Positions 1 to 9,600 of a DNA stretch of 64,000 bases are shown here, one piece after another. The number at the start of each line of letters is the position of its first letter. Positions within the stretch are counted from its first letter, which is position 1. The notes beneath the pieces are model-generated. The model was given only the letters and a program-made list of their open reading frames with translations, was not told where the DNA came from and did no database searches. The DNA is from Wurfbainia villosa. Its lineage: Eukaryota > Streptophyta > Magnoliopsida > Zingiberales > Zingiberaceae. Location of the stretch: contig CM046008.1 of NCBI GenBank assembly GCA_025175895.1, positions 19,423,255 through 19,487,254 of the forward strand. The letters run 5' to 3'. Both the position numbers and the translations under genes were made by a program.

Positions 1-474
1 TTCATTATCATATCCCGGAGAGCTTTTCACCTACACTTGTTAGCCCAATTAAAATCTCTTTAAACCTAGAATGCAATGAAGTTACCTTTTCTCCCTTTCT
101 AATTTTATGTTGGATAATTGGGAGCGGAGGAGATCTCTTCTTGCAAGTTTAGCCTCCGAGGTACCTTCATGAAGCTCTACTAGCTTCTCCCACATCTCCT
201 TGGCACTTAGGCAATCTCCAATTCTATTTATTTCGAGTTGAAGCACATTGTATAGATGGTGCTTGGCTTTTGAGTTTGCAAGGTGCTCCTCTCTTTGCCT
301 CTTGGTCCACCTTGACTTCTCTATTGGCTTCCCTTCTTCATCCCTAGGCAAAACGAAACCGGATTCCATTGTAATCATAATATCAAAATCCGTTTCGAAA
401 AATACCTCCATTCGCTTCTTCCACCAAGCGAATTCTCCTTCGAACTTCGGTGGATGAATATTTGAGCCGTCCAT
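1..474 (-). pseudogene. gag: gag of CopM (capsid N-terminal part), frameshifted
   Basis: The ORF starts at ATG 474 with residues MDGSNIHPPKFEGEF and runs 130 codons to 82. It is the N-terminal part of a copia gag: the conserved W-W-K-K-R-M segment, an acidic-basic helix-rich body, and a KEMWEKLVELHEG motif near residue 95. A frameshift near position 82 breaks it; the reading continues in another frame (VTSLHSRFKEI-like) and then meets a stop before position 1. The start is chosen because it is the first ATG after the primer-binding site and aligns with CopD gag (MTDINIHPPKFEG). Gag packages the element RNA into virus-like particles. This copy is probably inactive. Confidence 0.8.
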
Positions 475-523
475 CTTTTGATGAAGTGCTTGTTGCGGCG
501 GTTAGTCCTCGACAAGCGACCTT

Positions 524-535
524 GCTCTGATACCA
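524..535 (-). other. Primer-binding site of CopM
   Basis: GCTCTGATACCA on the plus strand is the reverse complement of TGGTATCAGAGC, the standard plant copia site complementary to the initiator tRNA-Met 3' end. It lies 2 bp inside the LTR edge at 538, which fixes CopM as a minus-strand element. Confidence 0.9.
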
Positions 536-940
536 CTTGTAGGGGATCGAACGGCCGGCTAGAGGGGGGTGAATAGCCCTCTTTACTTGGATGGTGGATT
601 TTGCTCGTCTACAAAACTAATTAGCGCAACGGAAACAACAAAGACAAGCAAATGGAAATAACAATAAAACAAATGCTAACACGATAGTATAATGTGGTTC
701 ACGGCTACGTCGCTAATCCACGGTCCCCGATTCATCCTCGGTGAATCACTCTGCCAAAACCAATCCACTAATGGTCTCTCCTTTGCACCAAGCTAGGTGG
801 AGGTAACCTTTACAATCAAGATTACTCTTCTTACAATAATAATGAAGTAAAAACAAGTAAGAAGAGTTTTAAAGCTTGTGGGGCACTTGGAAGATCACTT
901 AGAGCATAAGCATTAGCCCCTCAAAGCTCCACACCCTCTC

Positions 941-948
941 TTTTTATA
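941..948 (-). promoter_or_regulatory. TATA box of the CopM LTR
   Basis: TATAAAAA on the minus strand, in a CTCTCTATAAAAAGAGAGG context. It sits about 33 bp downstream (in element sense) of the palindrome array, the expected place for the start of the retrotransposon transcript. Confidence 0.6.
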
Positions 949-980
949 GAGAGGAAGCTTTTCTTCCCGTTGGCCGCCAT

Positions 981-1279
981 CAGTCGACTGCTGCCCTTGG
1001 CAGTCGACTGCTGCAACTACAACGGCCTTCAAACACATCGGATCCAGATCATTATAGTCCAACAGAACACTTGGCAGTCGACTGATGGAACCCATCAGTC
1101 GACTACTGCCTCCGTAGTCGACTGCCCAGTCGGCTACGAGCGATTTTGTGCCCGACATCTTCTGGCAATCGACTATCATTCCATGGCAGTCGACTGCTGG
1201 GCATAAACCCATCAGTCAGATACCAATCGAATCACGTTTGACTTAGAGCAATCGACTGCCGTTTCATGGCAGTCGACTG
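981..1279. promoter_or_regulatory. CAGTCGACTG palindrome array in U3
   Basis: The 10-bp palindrome CAGTCGACTG occurs exactly at 981, 1001, 1075, 1187 and 1270. One-base or two-base variants lie at 1096, 1115, 1127, 1166 and 1249. The array ends just upstream of the TATA box in element sense. A palindrome reads the same on both strands, so it suits binding by a dimeric transcription factor. That role is inference; the repetition and position are directly visible. Confidence 0.7.
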
Positions 1280-1717
1280 GTGTCGGGAAATCCCATCCGA
1301 CACTTAGCCAAATGACCAAGTTTCACCTAAGAGCTACTACCCCTTTCTAGGTTACATTCGCTCTCATCTCTGAGTCCTTCGCCTTGGTTATCTTCGCCCG
1401 CGCCACGTCCCTTGGCAAAGATCGTGCACGGCTCGCAATGCTCCTTCGCCTCTCTTGCCTCAAGTCTACTTCCTCCGACTTCACTCCAAGCTCCTCGTCA
1501 GCGGTCCCTCGGATTCTCCAAGCTCACAACTTCCGCAAAGCCATCCTTCACCAACTCAAGGACCGAGTCATGAGTTGTGAAAACTCGCCTAGGCTCCATG
1601 TGCGAATTACTAAGTCCTGCAAGACTCCAACGTACATATTAAATAACACTAACAACCTAACTTAAACCCTTTGCCACACACATCAAAACCATATCACAGC
1701 AAGAGATTTCCCTAACA

Positions 1718-1948
1718 ATGATTGATAACATTAGCTCAATAAATCTAACTAAAAATCCTATATATCACTCTAGAACTAAACACATAGAAGTAAAGCAACA
1801 TTTTATAAGGGAATATGTAGCTAATGGAGACATAAAACTTGAATATGAAGAATCCAAAGTGAACCTAGCCGACATTTTGACTAAACCATTACTTGAAGCA
1901 AAGTTCAGTTTGCTTAGGCGAAAACTAAGAATGTGTGTAGTAGAGTAG
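1718..1948 (+). pseudogene. pol: RNase H C-terminal fragment of CopA pol
   Basis: An open stretch of 76 codons reading DNISSINLTKNPIYHSRTKH near the start and NLADILTKPL near the end, which is the conserved C-terminus of copia RNase H (the DN..A...NP..H.RTKHI and ADI.TK.L motifs). It ends in CVVE before a TAG stop. The ORF is open into the CopM junction at 1717, so the apparent start methionine is an accident of the insertion. RNase H degrades the RNA of the RNA:DNA hybrid during reverse transcription. Confidence 0.85.
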
Positions 1949-2632
1949 GACATTTTTTTTTATTTATCATTTTCTTTTGCGCTACATGGAACTAGGTTAA
2001 AACTTACCTTAGAAAGCATGAGTCTATAGTTTTAAGGAGCCAACACATCTCACAACACATATAGGTTTAATATGATTGTATACTGAGCCACATTCATGGG
2101 TGTGAGATGTTAGGACCTTACTCCTGATTCAGATGTAGAACAAGTGCATCAACATGAATCATGGAGTATAATTTTTTAAAATAACCAACTCTAATCAAGA
2201 CTTATTGATTATCTAATATCAATTGAGTCAGGACAGAGTTGAACATTCATATATGGACAATGTATTAGATGAGTTATTTTATAAAAAGGGCACATGCTTG
2301 GATTCATAGAGACTTGTAATTATTTCCTTTATCATTTGAACTTATAGTTCTTTCTCGAAAAGATTATTTGAATTTGACATTTCCCAAGACTCTTACTTTA
2401 CATATGTGGTAAAAACACCTTTCACAAAACTATTTTTGATATATGGCAAAGGGGGAGAAAGATTAAAGTTAAGAGGTTGGTTAACTTTTTTCAAAAAGTT
2501 AAGAATTCAGTTTTTGTTTTTCAAAGGTTTTCAAAACTCACCTAGGGTTAAGGGAGAGGTTATGTAAAATGTTTAATGTCTACTATTTCCTTAACTTTGA
2601 ATTGGTTTGCCATAGATCAAAAAGGGGGAGAT
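1949..2632 (+). other. CopA 3' untranslated region with conserved inverted repeat and polypurine tracts
   Basis: No ORF of note. Residues 2034-2170 match blocks in CopC (52918-53050) and, reversed, CopE (30965-31110). The block holds a 10-bp inverted repeat, ACATCTCACA at 2045-2054 and TGTGAGATGT at 2101-2110. An upstream polypurine tract (AAAGGGGGAGAAAG) starts near 2445, and the tract that primes plus-strand synthesis (AAAAAGGGGGAGATTG) ends at the LTR edge. No env-like ORF is present. Confidence 0.7.
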
Positions 2633-2774
2633 TGTTGGGGTAGGGGCACCAGATAATCGAACCTAGGTTTTGATAATGGCAAAGATTCAAAGTTAAGCTA
2701 TTTTTTTTATCTCAAATGTTGTATTAAGTGTTCAGGTAATGTATTAGTCTTTGCTAAGGTCGACAACACCAGGC

Positions 2775-2985
2775 GAATCTCAAACGAGAAACCTCGGTGG
2801 TCGGATGACACCAGGAGAATCTCGGGATGAGAAATCTCTGTGGTTGGATGACACCTGGAGAATCTCGGACGAGAAACCTTCGTGGTTGGATGACACCAGG
2901 AGAATCTCGGACGAGAAACCTCGGTGGTCGGATGACAATAAAAGAATCTCAATTGGAGAAACCTCAGTGATCGAATGATCGAGAG
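2775..2985. repeat. 42-bp tandem repeat, five copies, in CopA LTR
   Basis: Units begin with GAATCTC at 2775, 2817, 2860, 2902 and 2944, so the period is 42, 43, 42 and 42 bp. Each unit carries GAGAAACCTCGGTGGTCGGA or a near variant. There are no unique spacers, so it is not CRISPR-like. The repeat lies in the LTR upstream of the TATA box. Confidence 0.85.
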
Positions 2986-3315
2986 CTAAACGATAGGTCA
3001 GGAGGACTAAAGGTAAACTCTTGGTGTGGAGTGATGGTAAGGACGCGTCCTCCGTACGGGGATAATCGTAGGTGATGATCTGACTAAGACTTCCAGAGGA
3101 AGGTCTAAGTCGACGTCGGATGGTACAGGACCGTCGGATTTGTTCGCTATACAGTTCTTGTGCTAACCATGTGTTGCAAGTAATTTATCAAGTCATTAGT
3201 CGACTGCTAATGAATCTGGACACTTTTAAGAAAGTCAAGATAAGAGCCACAAAATGAGAGGAGATAGGCTTGTTTGACTCAGATCTAGTTCTCAACAAGA
3301 TGGCGCTTGAAAGGC

Positions 3316-3323
3316 TATAAAAG
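3316..3323 (+). promoter_or_regulatory. TATA box of the CopA LTR
   Basis: TATAAAAG in a GGCTATAAAAGAAG context, about 680 bp into the 1159-bp LTR and about 105 bp downstream of the AGTCGACTG hairpin. Confidence 0.55.
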
Positions 3324-3791
3324 AAGAGGCAAATCATGCTTTTTCACTAACTTGAAAGGCTCTCAAAATTTCTCCATCAATCCATAGTGTTCATCACCAC
3401 ACAACGATGTTGTAACGCCGACCAAGCTTCCGAAATTCTTACTCTTAGTTGGTAGTGCTATTTGCTTTTTTTGTATCACTCTTTTTTTTTGTGTTTTCTA
3501 ATTGCTAAGAGGAGAGGTAGGAGTTTTACCTCATCCTATATATTTTTTGTATACCATTTTGTATCTCTTACCTCCAACAAGGAGGAGGGTTTTAGTGGAT
3601 TGCCCATCAGAAGCAATCAAGGATCGCGGGGCCTTGGACTAACAATTAGTTGGTTGTGAACCAAGTAAATAACAAACATGTCCTTGTGTTTTGTATTTAT
3701 GTATTTCCGTTGCACGCTTTAGTTTTAACAAAGAAAAGAAAAAAAATTCGAACGTTATTCACCCCCTCTCTAGCATTTTCTCGATCCTACA

Positions 3792-4553
3792 ATTCCCACT
3801 AGGGTGACTACGTCACACCAAGCCCAAGTTAGTTTCCTTATTCTGTGGATTCAAGTTACTCCATACATGTGTCCAAGAAGATCATTCTTCTTGACATGTG
3901 TGCTTTGGCCAAAGACTTCTGAGTAACAATCTTAACAAGGGGCCTAGGGTATACATTTTTTTTTATAGGAGTAGCGAATCCTCTATGGTTTATTCAAACA
4001 TCTTCGATTACTTTGACTTATACCCAATCAAACTCGAAATGACACCTCCTATGGAGATAGTTGCGAAGCAGTCAAAGTATAAGTCGCTATGACCAAGATG
4101 ACTTGAATACCTCAAGTCTAAGGAAGCTTGCACTTGAGCTGCAATAAAACATCATCGACATATAGAACTATATGAAGTTTCATCGTGGGTCAGTCCAATG
4201 AAATAGTTACCCTAACTAGCATCCACATATTCACTCTAAACAATCCTATATTTTCATTCGAGCATCGAATGCTTGGATAAACCAAGGAGTATAACATGTG
4301 CTAGTCTCACAGAATTGATGATGTTCAATCTTATCAATTCTTCAACTAAGGATTGTTTCTATACTTACATAATTACATGAGATATTCACTAATTGTGATC
4401 CAATCACAATATCTCTCATGTTATGCATCATATTGTGTACTTTAGTAAATGGATTTAAGATCAAATCACATGCGCAACAAATGCACATCCAAATGGATAA
4501 TTTATTAACAAAGTATCTAAGGTGATTCCCTTAGGATATCTCTCAAATTAACA
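3792..4553 (-). repeat. LTR-B fragment
   Basis: Matches about 21470-22256 of the complete solo LTR-B1 in the same orientation, ending ...AATTAACA at 4553. The left part is missing because CopA was inserted into this LTR; the remainder is expected left of the window. Its right end abuts CopC LTR sequence, so this LTR-B had inserted in the CopC 5' LTR. Orientation is inferred from the TATA box in the other copies. Confidence 0.75.
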
Positions 4554-5437
4554 AGATAAGCAAGGTAGGTACCTTGTGTGAAGAGGTTCTTTTGGAAAGA
4601 GGTTCTTTTGGAAAGAACTAGTAAAGTCCTTTGTAGAAGGACAACCTTAGGTGTTGATCTAACTTAGGATTCCAAGGGAATGCTGAAGTCAAGATCAGAT
4701 AGTTTGTAAAATATCATTAATAATAATATTGTTTAACCAAAATAGTCAAACCAGAGTAACCCACATCGGTTTGTAAATCGACTGGATGTACAAGAGATTG
4801 GCAGGGATCTTGGTGGCAGAGATCCAATAACTAAGAGTTGAATTGGCAGGATCAAAGTTCCACCAGAGGAATCCACATCAACTTCTAGGTGGTTGAAAGG
4901 GGATCCAGGCAACTGGACTAGGATAAGACCCAGCTAGGTCGGATCTAATTGAAACTTGGCTGGAGGTGCCTGGAAAAGATCTCTAAAAAGACACCTTGAG
5001 CAATGAGCCAAACATTAATTCAAGAAGGTCTAAATTTCATATCTTTTGTTCATCAATCAGATTATTATGCCATCTTGCTGCAACTTCAACCAAACACCTC
5101 AAGCCGATTTCCTCGTGTCGGTATAAGACTTGTCTTAATTTCTTTATCTCTATTTGTAATTGTCTTGAAGGTTGTGGTAAGTTTATTACCACATCCTTCC
5201 TTTGTAAGGGGATAAATCTCTTTCTCTCTAAATAAAGATATTTAATAGTGCTTTGCCCACTTGAAAGCGGTCTCAGATCGGGAGTCTTGGACTAGCAACA
5301 ATTTGGTTGTTCACCAAGTAAAACATTGTGTTCTTTGTGTTATGTTTAATTTCCGCTACATATTTGTGTCTACTTTTTGAACAAGTGAAGTGTGTTATTC
5401 ACCCCTTCCCCTCTCTAGTGCATTACTTGATCCTATA
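4554..5437 (+). repeat. 5' LTR of CopC (right part)
   Basis: Matches 58260-59177 of the CopC 3' LTR (AGCAAGGTAGGTACCTTGTG and onward). It ends CCTATA, a decayed form of the CCTACA end, followed by a primer-binding site. The left part is displaced off-window by the LTR-B insertion. No independent gene is visible. Confidence 0.8.
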
Positions 5438-5439
5438 AT

Positions 5440-5449
5440 TGGTATCGAG
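5440..5449 (+). other. Primer-binding site of CopC
   Basis: TGGTATCGAG, two bases off the canonical TGGTATCAGAGC, lies 2 bp after the LTR edge and fits tRNA-Met priming. Confidence 0.7.
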
Positions 5450-5582
5450 GTGGAGGTGCTCAGACTCAGTGCAACTGCCAATCTAGTATTCTTTTTTTTT
5501 GCTTGTGTTTCTTTTTCCCGCATTAATAATCCAAGACCAAGTCTTGGAACATTTATGTTTTTATTTTTGTGAGATTTATGGA

Positions 5583-6447
5583 ATGGCTCATCAAGAGGGC
5601 TTCAATAATGTTCGACCCCCTCCCTTTCTTTTCTAGTGACGATTTTAGATATTGAAAGGGTTGGATGGAGTGTTTTTTTAAAAAATCAAGTAAAAATGTG
5701 TATAACAATCAAGACAATTTTTCATTGACGAACCAACGACCTTGGAGAACCTCTCAAGTCTCAATCTAATGAGTCCGTGTCCGAGTTTGAACTAGACGAT
5801 GACATGACCCATGAACTAGTTAACTTGGTTCAGAAATTATTCAAAAAGAAAAGATCATCAAAGATGAAATCAAATCAAACCACTAAAACAAAGGTAAAGT
5901 GCTATGCATGCAATCAAAAGGGATTTTTTAAAGTCGAATGCCCTATTGTAAAAAAAAAATCAAAAAGACAATAAACAATCAAGGAGTTAAAAGCTACATG
6001 AAACGAGTCTTCACCAGATGAGGAGGAACAAGGACAAGGATGAACAAGTCATCTAGCACTCATGGCAAATAGTCAAGAGTTTGAATTTAAATCCGAACCT
6101 GAATCCGAGTTCAAATCAAGTCACTGATCCGTATTTGGTTCAGAAGGTCCATACAAGGTACGACCTTCTTTAGTTTAAAAGTTATACGAAATGGTTACTT
6201 GTTTAGCTAAATAGTTATCAAAATTAAATTTCAAAATCAAGTATATTCTTAAGGAGATAGAAGTACTTAAGGAGAAGTCTAATCCAAGCTCTTTAATTAG
6301 TGATGTTCAAGAAGGAACCTCCACTCAAGTCCATAGGCTTGAGGAAGAGGACTCCTTATTGAAAAGTCAAGTTTGAGAGTTTCATGGATCATTGGAAAAG
6401 TTCACATTGTGCTCCAAGCATTTAGATATGATACTTGGGCCTCAAAT
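5583..6447 (+). pseudogene. gag: gag of CopC, degenerate and internally deleted
   Basis: From ATG 5583 the reading is MAHQEGFNNVRPPPFFSSDD, matching the start of CopE gag (MAHLEGF...DDFRYWKGRMECF). A TGA replaces the conserved Trp soon after. Most of the capsid part is then missing. An acidic segment (SEFELDDDMTHE) and a zinc knuckle at 5900-5941 follow; the knuckle reads CYACNQKGFFKVEC, so the zinc-binding His of C-X2-C-X4-H-X4-C is Phe. A Glu-rich tail with stops runs to 6447, where CopH is inserted. Gag would bind RNA and form the particle; this copy cannot. Confidence 0.75.
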
Positions 6448-8168
6448 TGAAGGTTGAAGCTTCGCTTCAGTCGCTTGTACATGGCGATCCTATCTCGCGT
6501 CCCCGGATTAAAAAAATAACTCGGACGAAAATGGATTATCCAAGCAACCGAATCATCATCGTGCTATTCGATTTGAGTGATCGCTTGAACAAACTTGTTA
6601 ATCAAGCAACCAAACTCTTTTCCTCAATTAGCCGCGGAATAGATGATGTATGGATCACCAATTTTTGTGTTTATCATCAGGGTCCATGATCATACAATTG
6701 TAAACAATTACATAGAACAAAAGGAAACCAAAAACAAGAATTATACCTCTTGTTTACCTCTTTATCTTCTATCGTATGACCTATCCTCTTCTTGAACATT
6801 GTGTGGGCAACGATCCTCCAAGAATTGAAGCCTCCTAGATTTCGTATCTTCCCTTCCTTGCTCGCCTCAACAAGGGAAGATGACCAAACTCTTCTTCTCC
6901 TATCTAGTGCCGACCACCAAGCCTCCTTGATTGGTTGTTGCCGCCGGCCAAGGAGAGAGAGAAGTAATTAGCGTCGGCCCTTTCCAATGCAGAAGGAACC
7001 GCCGGCCCTAAGAGAAGGAAGGGAAGGTAGAAGCACCGGCCAAAGATTGAAGGAAGGAGTCGCCGGCCAAGTGAAGGAGGAGAAGAACAAAACCGAAGCC
7101 TCCAACCTTGTTGTCGCCGACCCTAGCAACCCTAGCAACCAATGCTTGCCACCCCAATCCCTAGCACAACTCCAAAAAACTCGAGAAGCTCTTTTCCGTC
7201 CAAGCCTCTTCCATCTTATTTATAGATCTCGGCCAAGCCTCCTTTTAATCGTGTCTGTTGGAACTAGGCTTCGTGAGGGTTTTAATAGGCTACAATAGGG
7301 ACCATGAGGAGGAGTTGGATCTTGGCCACCCAATGGATCCGGCCCACACAAAACCGATCCATTAATGATAATTCATTCCACTAGAGGATTATCATTGATC
7401 TACCTCACCAACCCCCATAATTAAATATGGGCTCCATCTATTAATTGTAAAAATATCTTCCCATGTTTAAGATATCGAATGTTCATTAATTAATTAATTT
7501 ACTGACAATTAATTAATTAACATCTAACTCCATGAGTAGTACCACTCAACCTTATCATCATGCTAGACCAAGTCCACCCATAGGATTTACATGATGATCC
7601 TTATGAGCTCCTCAAGGTGACATCATCATCCTAATACATAGGACACGGTTTCCTCCAATAATCAACGGCACACCATGTAAATAATATCATTTCCCAACTT
7701 ACTGGGCCTATTTATTAAACCTATAAATCTCGGCCATTGGTAAATCAAAGAAATAAATATTAAGTACATGTGCCTATTATTATATCGGGATTAAGAGCAT
7801 GTACACCATAATATCCGAGGTTCGATTCAATTATATAGTCAGTATAAATTGAATCACTTCTAAATCGGTCTTGCTCAATACACATAAAGTGTACTGGTGT
7901 AAATCTATGGTCAAGATAAACCAATACAAAATTACACTACAACCATGCCAATGGTTTGTCCAAAACCATCTTGATTGTGAGCCTCTACTTATACTCTACA
8001 AGGAACTGATAACATGATCTTCTATGCGACACCACACACCATGTTATATACAATGTAAAGTATTAGACAATATGGATAACTATAAATAAGAAAAAAATGA
8101 TCATGTGATTCTTATTTCAAAATGAAGATGTTCATATAAAGGCTAGGCTTTCAGTATACATCCCAACA
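6448..8168 (-). repeat. 3' LTR of CopH (1721 bp)
   Basis: Begins TGAAGGTTGAAGC and ends ATCCCAACA; directly right of it ATCTCCCACTTATA is the complement of the polypurine tract. It is near-identical in layout to the right LTR once LTR-I is removed. A TATA box (TATAAATA on the minus strand, 7217-7224) lies inside. An open frame at 6987-7298 has no gag or pol similarity and is treated as incidental. Confidence 0.9.
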
Positions 8169-8201
8169 ATCTCCCACTTATACTAAAAGACTATGCTGCC
8201 A

Positions 8202-9600
8202 TCAAACTGTTATACATCTGATTTCCATTCCCACCATATGCCTTTCAAAAGCTCTCACTAGAAGGGCCTTAGTGAAAGGATCTGCCAGGTTATCCTCTGA
8301 TGCAATCATGGCGACAACAACTTCTCCTCGCTTACGATCTCTCGTATCGTGGTACTTGTGCTCTATGTGTTTACTTGCCTTATGAGCTCGTGGTTCCTTC
8401 GATTGCACACTGCTATGTTATCACAATAAATTGTGATAGCTCTGAGCAAACCAGGAATCACATCCAACTCCATCAAGAAGTTCATGAGCCATACAACTTC
8501 TTTGGTTGCCTCAGAGGCTGCCACATACTCAACTTCCATGGTGGAGTCCGCCACGCATTTCTGCTTGACACTCCTCCATACAATGGCTCCACCTCCCAAA
8601 GTAAACACAAAACCCGAGGTAGACTTTTTGTTATCCCTATCTGATTGGAAGTCAGAATATGTGTAACCCAAAGGGAGTAATTGATCTACATGGTATACCA
8701 GCATATAATCCCTAGTCCTTCTCAGGTACTTCAATATATGCTTTATCGCAGTCCAATGTCCCTGTCCTGGATTACTCTGATATCTACTAACCATGCCCAC
8801 GGCAAAGCAGATATCCAGCCTCGTACATAACATAGCATACATGAGGCTTCCTACCACCGAAACATAAGGGACCGCCTTCATCTCCTCTATCTCCTTTGAT
8901 GTTCTAGGACACATCTCTTTAGATAAAGGTAGTCCATGCCTAAAAGATAGAAAACCTTTCTTGGAGTTCTTCATGCTAAAATAAGCCAAAATAGTGTCTA
9001 CGTATGAAGCTTGAGATAAGCACAACATTTTTTTCTTGCGATCCCTTATAACCTTGATCTCAAGGATGTGTCCCACTTCTCCGAAGTCCTTCATATCAAA
9101 TTGTTTGGACAATCATACCCTTACGTCTAACAACACTTTGACATTGTTGCCAATGAGCAAAATGTCATCTACGTATAGTACAAGAAATACCACTACATTT
9201 CTGTCACATCTCTTGTATACACAAGACTCATCTAGACTTTGAATAAATCCATATGACAGGATTACCTCATCAAAGCGGATGTTCTAAGATCATGAAGCTT
9301 GCTTCAATCCATAAATGGACCGATTAAGCTTGCACACAAGATGTTGTTTGCCCTTTGCAATGAATCCCTCTGGTTACTCCATATAGATGTTTTCTTCAAG
9401 AATTCCATTAAGGAAAGCTATCTTGACATCCATCAACCAAACCTCATAATCCATATCAGCAGCAATAGATAAGAGAAACCGAATAGACTTAAGCATGGCT
9501 ACTAGCGAAAAGGTCTCCTCATAATCGATACCCTCTTTCTGAGTATACCTTTTCACAACAAGCCTTGCTTTGAAGGTCTCTACCTTCCCATTTGATCCTC
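8202..9600 (-). pseudogene. pol: RT and RNase H of CopH pol, broken
   Basis: On the minus strand the RT segment with residues DYEVWLMDVKIAFLNG (about 9374-9556) comes first. The catalytic YVDD is at 9175-9164, then a stop. A 249-codon open stretch (9112-8363) follows from the RT thumb into RNase H, with SLMYAMLCTRLDI, KHILKYLRRT, KSTSGFVFTLGGGAIVW and the EVEYVAASEA region. A last piece (8408-8202) holds KHIEHKYHDTRD and NLADPFTKAL. At least three frame breaks separate these parts. Together they would copy element RNA into DNA. Family identity is certain, activity is not expected. Confidence 0.9.
8363..9112 (-). CDS. pol: Open RT/RNase H fragment of CopH
   Basis: Longest open stretch in CopH pol (249 codons). 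It starts MSKQFDMKDFGEVGHILEIK, just downstream of the YVDD box, and ends in RNase H after YCDNIAVCN. The methionine is internal to pol and not a real start; a stop at the RT palm boundary creates the apparent ORF. The conserved RNase H acidic residues in YSDF, STMEVEY and YCDN are present. Confidence 0.7.
   Translation of the reverse strand: MSKQFDMKDFGEVGHILEIKVIRDRKKKMLCLSQASYVDTILAYFSMKNSKKGFLSFRHGLPLSKEMCPRTSKEIEEMKAVPYVSVVGSLMYAMLCTRLDICFAVGMVSRYQSNPGQGHWTAIKHILKYLRRTRDYMLVYHVDQLLPLGYTYSDFQSDRDNKKSTSGFVFTLGGGAIVWRSVKQKCVADSTMEVEYVAASEATKEVVWLMNFLMELDVIPGLLRAITIYCDNIAVCNRRNHELIRQVNT

Larger units (their letters stand above)
1..1717 (-). mobile_element. CopM, partial Ty1/copia element (5' end)
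   Basis: Reading on the minus strand, a 5' LTR (1717 to 538) is followed by a primer-binding site (535 to 524) and the start of gag (474 downward). The rest lies left of the window. The LTR ends are TG/CA with TGTTAGGG-like inner sequence, and the right end abuts the RNase H domain of CopA, so CopM landed inside CopA. The TSD starts at 1718 but its partner is outside. The gag closely resembles that of CopD (shared IHPPKFEG motif). Sirevirus-like lineage is inferred. Confidence 0.85.
538..1717 (-). repeat. 5' LTR of CopM (1180 bp)
   Basis: Bounded by TGTAGGGG at 538 and CCCTAACA at 1717, with the primer-binding site just outside the left edge. In element sense the U3 lies at high coordinates: a palindrome array (1279 to 981) then a TATA box (948 to 941). 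Short ORFs inside it are incidental. Confidence 0.85.
1718..3791 (+). mobile_element. CopA, partial Ty1/copia element (3' end)
   Basis: The end of RNase H, a 3' untranslated region, two polypurine tracts and the 3' LTR are visible. The 5' part is off-window, beyond the CopM insertion. The right LTR edge at 3791 abuts LTR-B sequence, so CopA was inserted in an LTR-B copy. Sirevirus-like (inferred) from the long 3' untranslated region and the duplicated polypurine tract. Confidence 0.8.
2633..3791 (+). repeat. 3' LTR of CopA (1159 bp)
   Basis: Starts TGTTGGGG directly after the polypurine tract and ends GATCCTACA. The beginning (CACCAGATAATCGAACCTA) matches the CopC 3' LTR at 53763, so the two families are related. 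It contains a 42-bp tandem repeat, a TATA box and one AGTCGACTG inside a small hairpin (CATTAG/CTAATG arms, 3193-3211). Confidence 0.85.

Noticed and set aside
1949..2632. Env-like gene between RNase H and 3' LTR, as in some Sireviruses
   Set aside because: I looked in CopA, CopC (52815-53747) and CopE (30374-31203); none has an open frame of useful length or a membrane segment.
2751..2978. Small repetitive protein (75 codons)
   Set aside because: It is a reading of the 42-bp tandem repeat inside an LTR, with no start context or homologous ORF in other LTRs.
2775..2985. CRISPR-like repeat array
   Set aside because: The 42-bp units are contiguous without unique spacers and lie within a plant LTR. 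The same applies to the 38-bp units at 49491-49642.
6987..7298. 103-codon ORF in the CopH LTR
   Set aside because: Lies wholly within LTR U3/R sequence, is not intact in the partner LTR at 13700-15660, and shows no domain.
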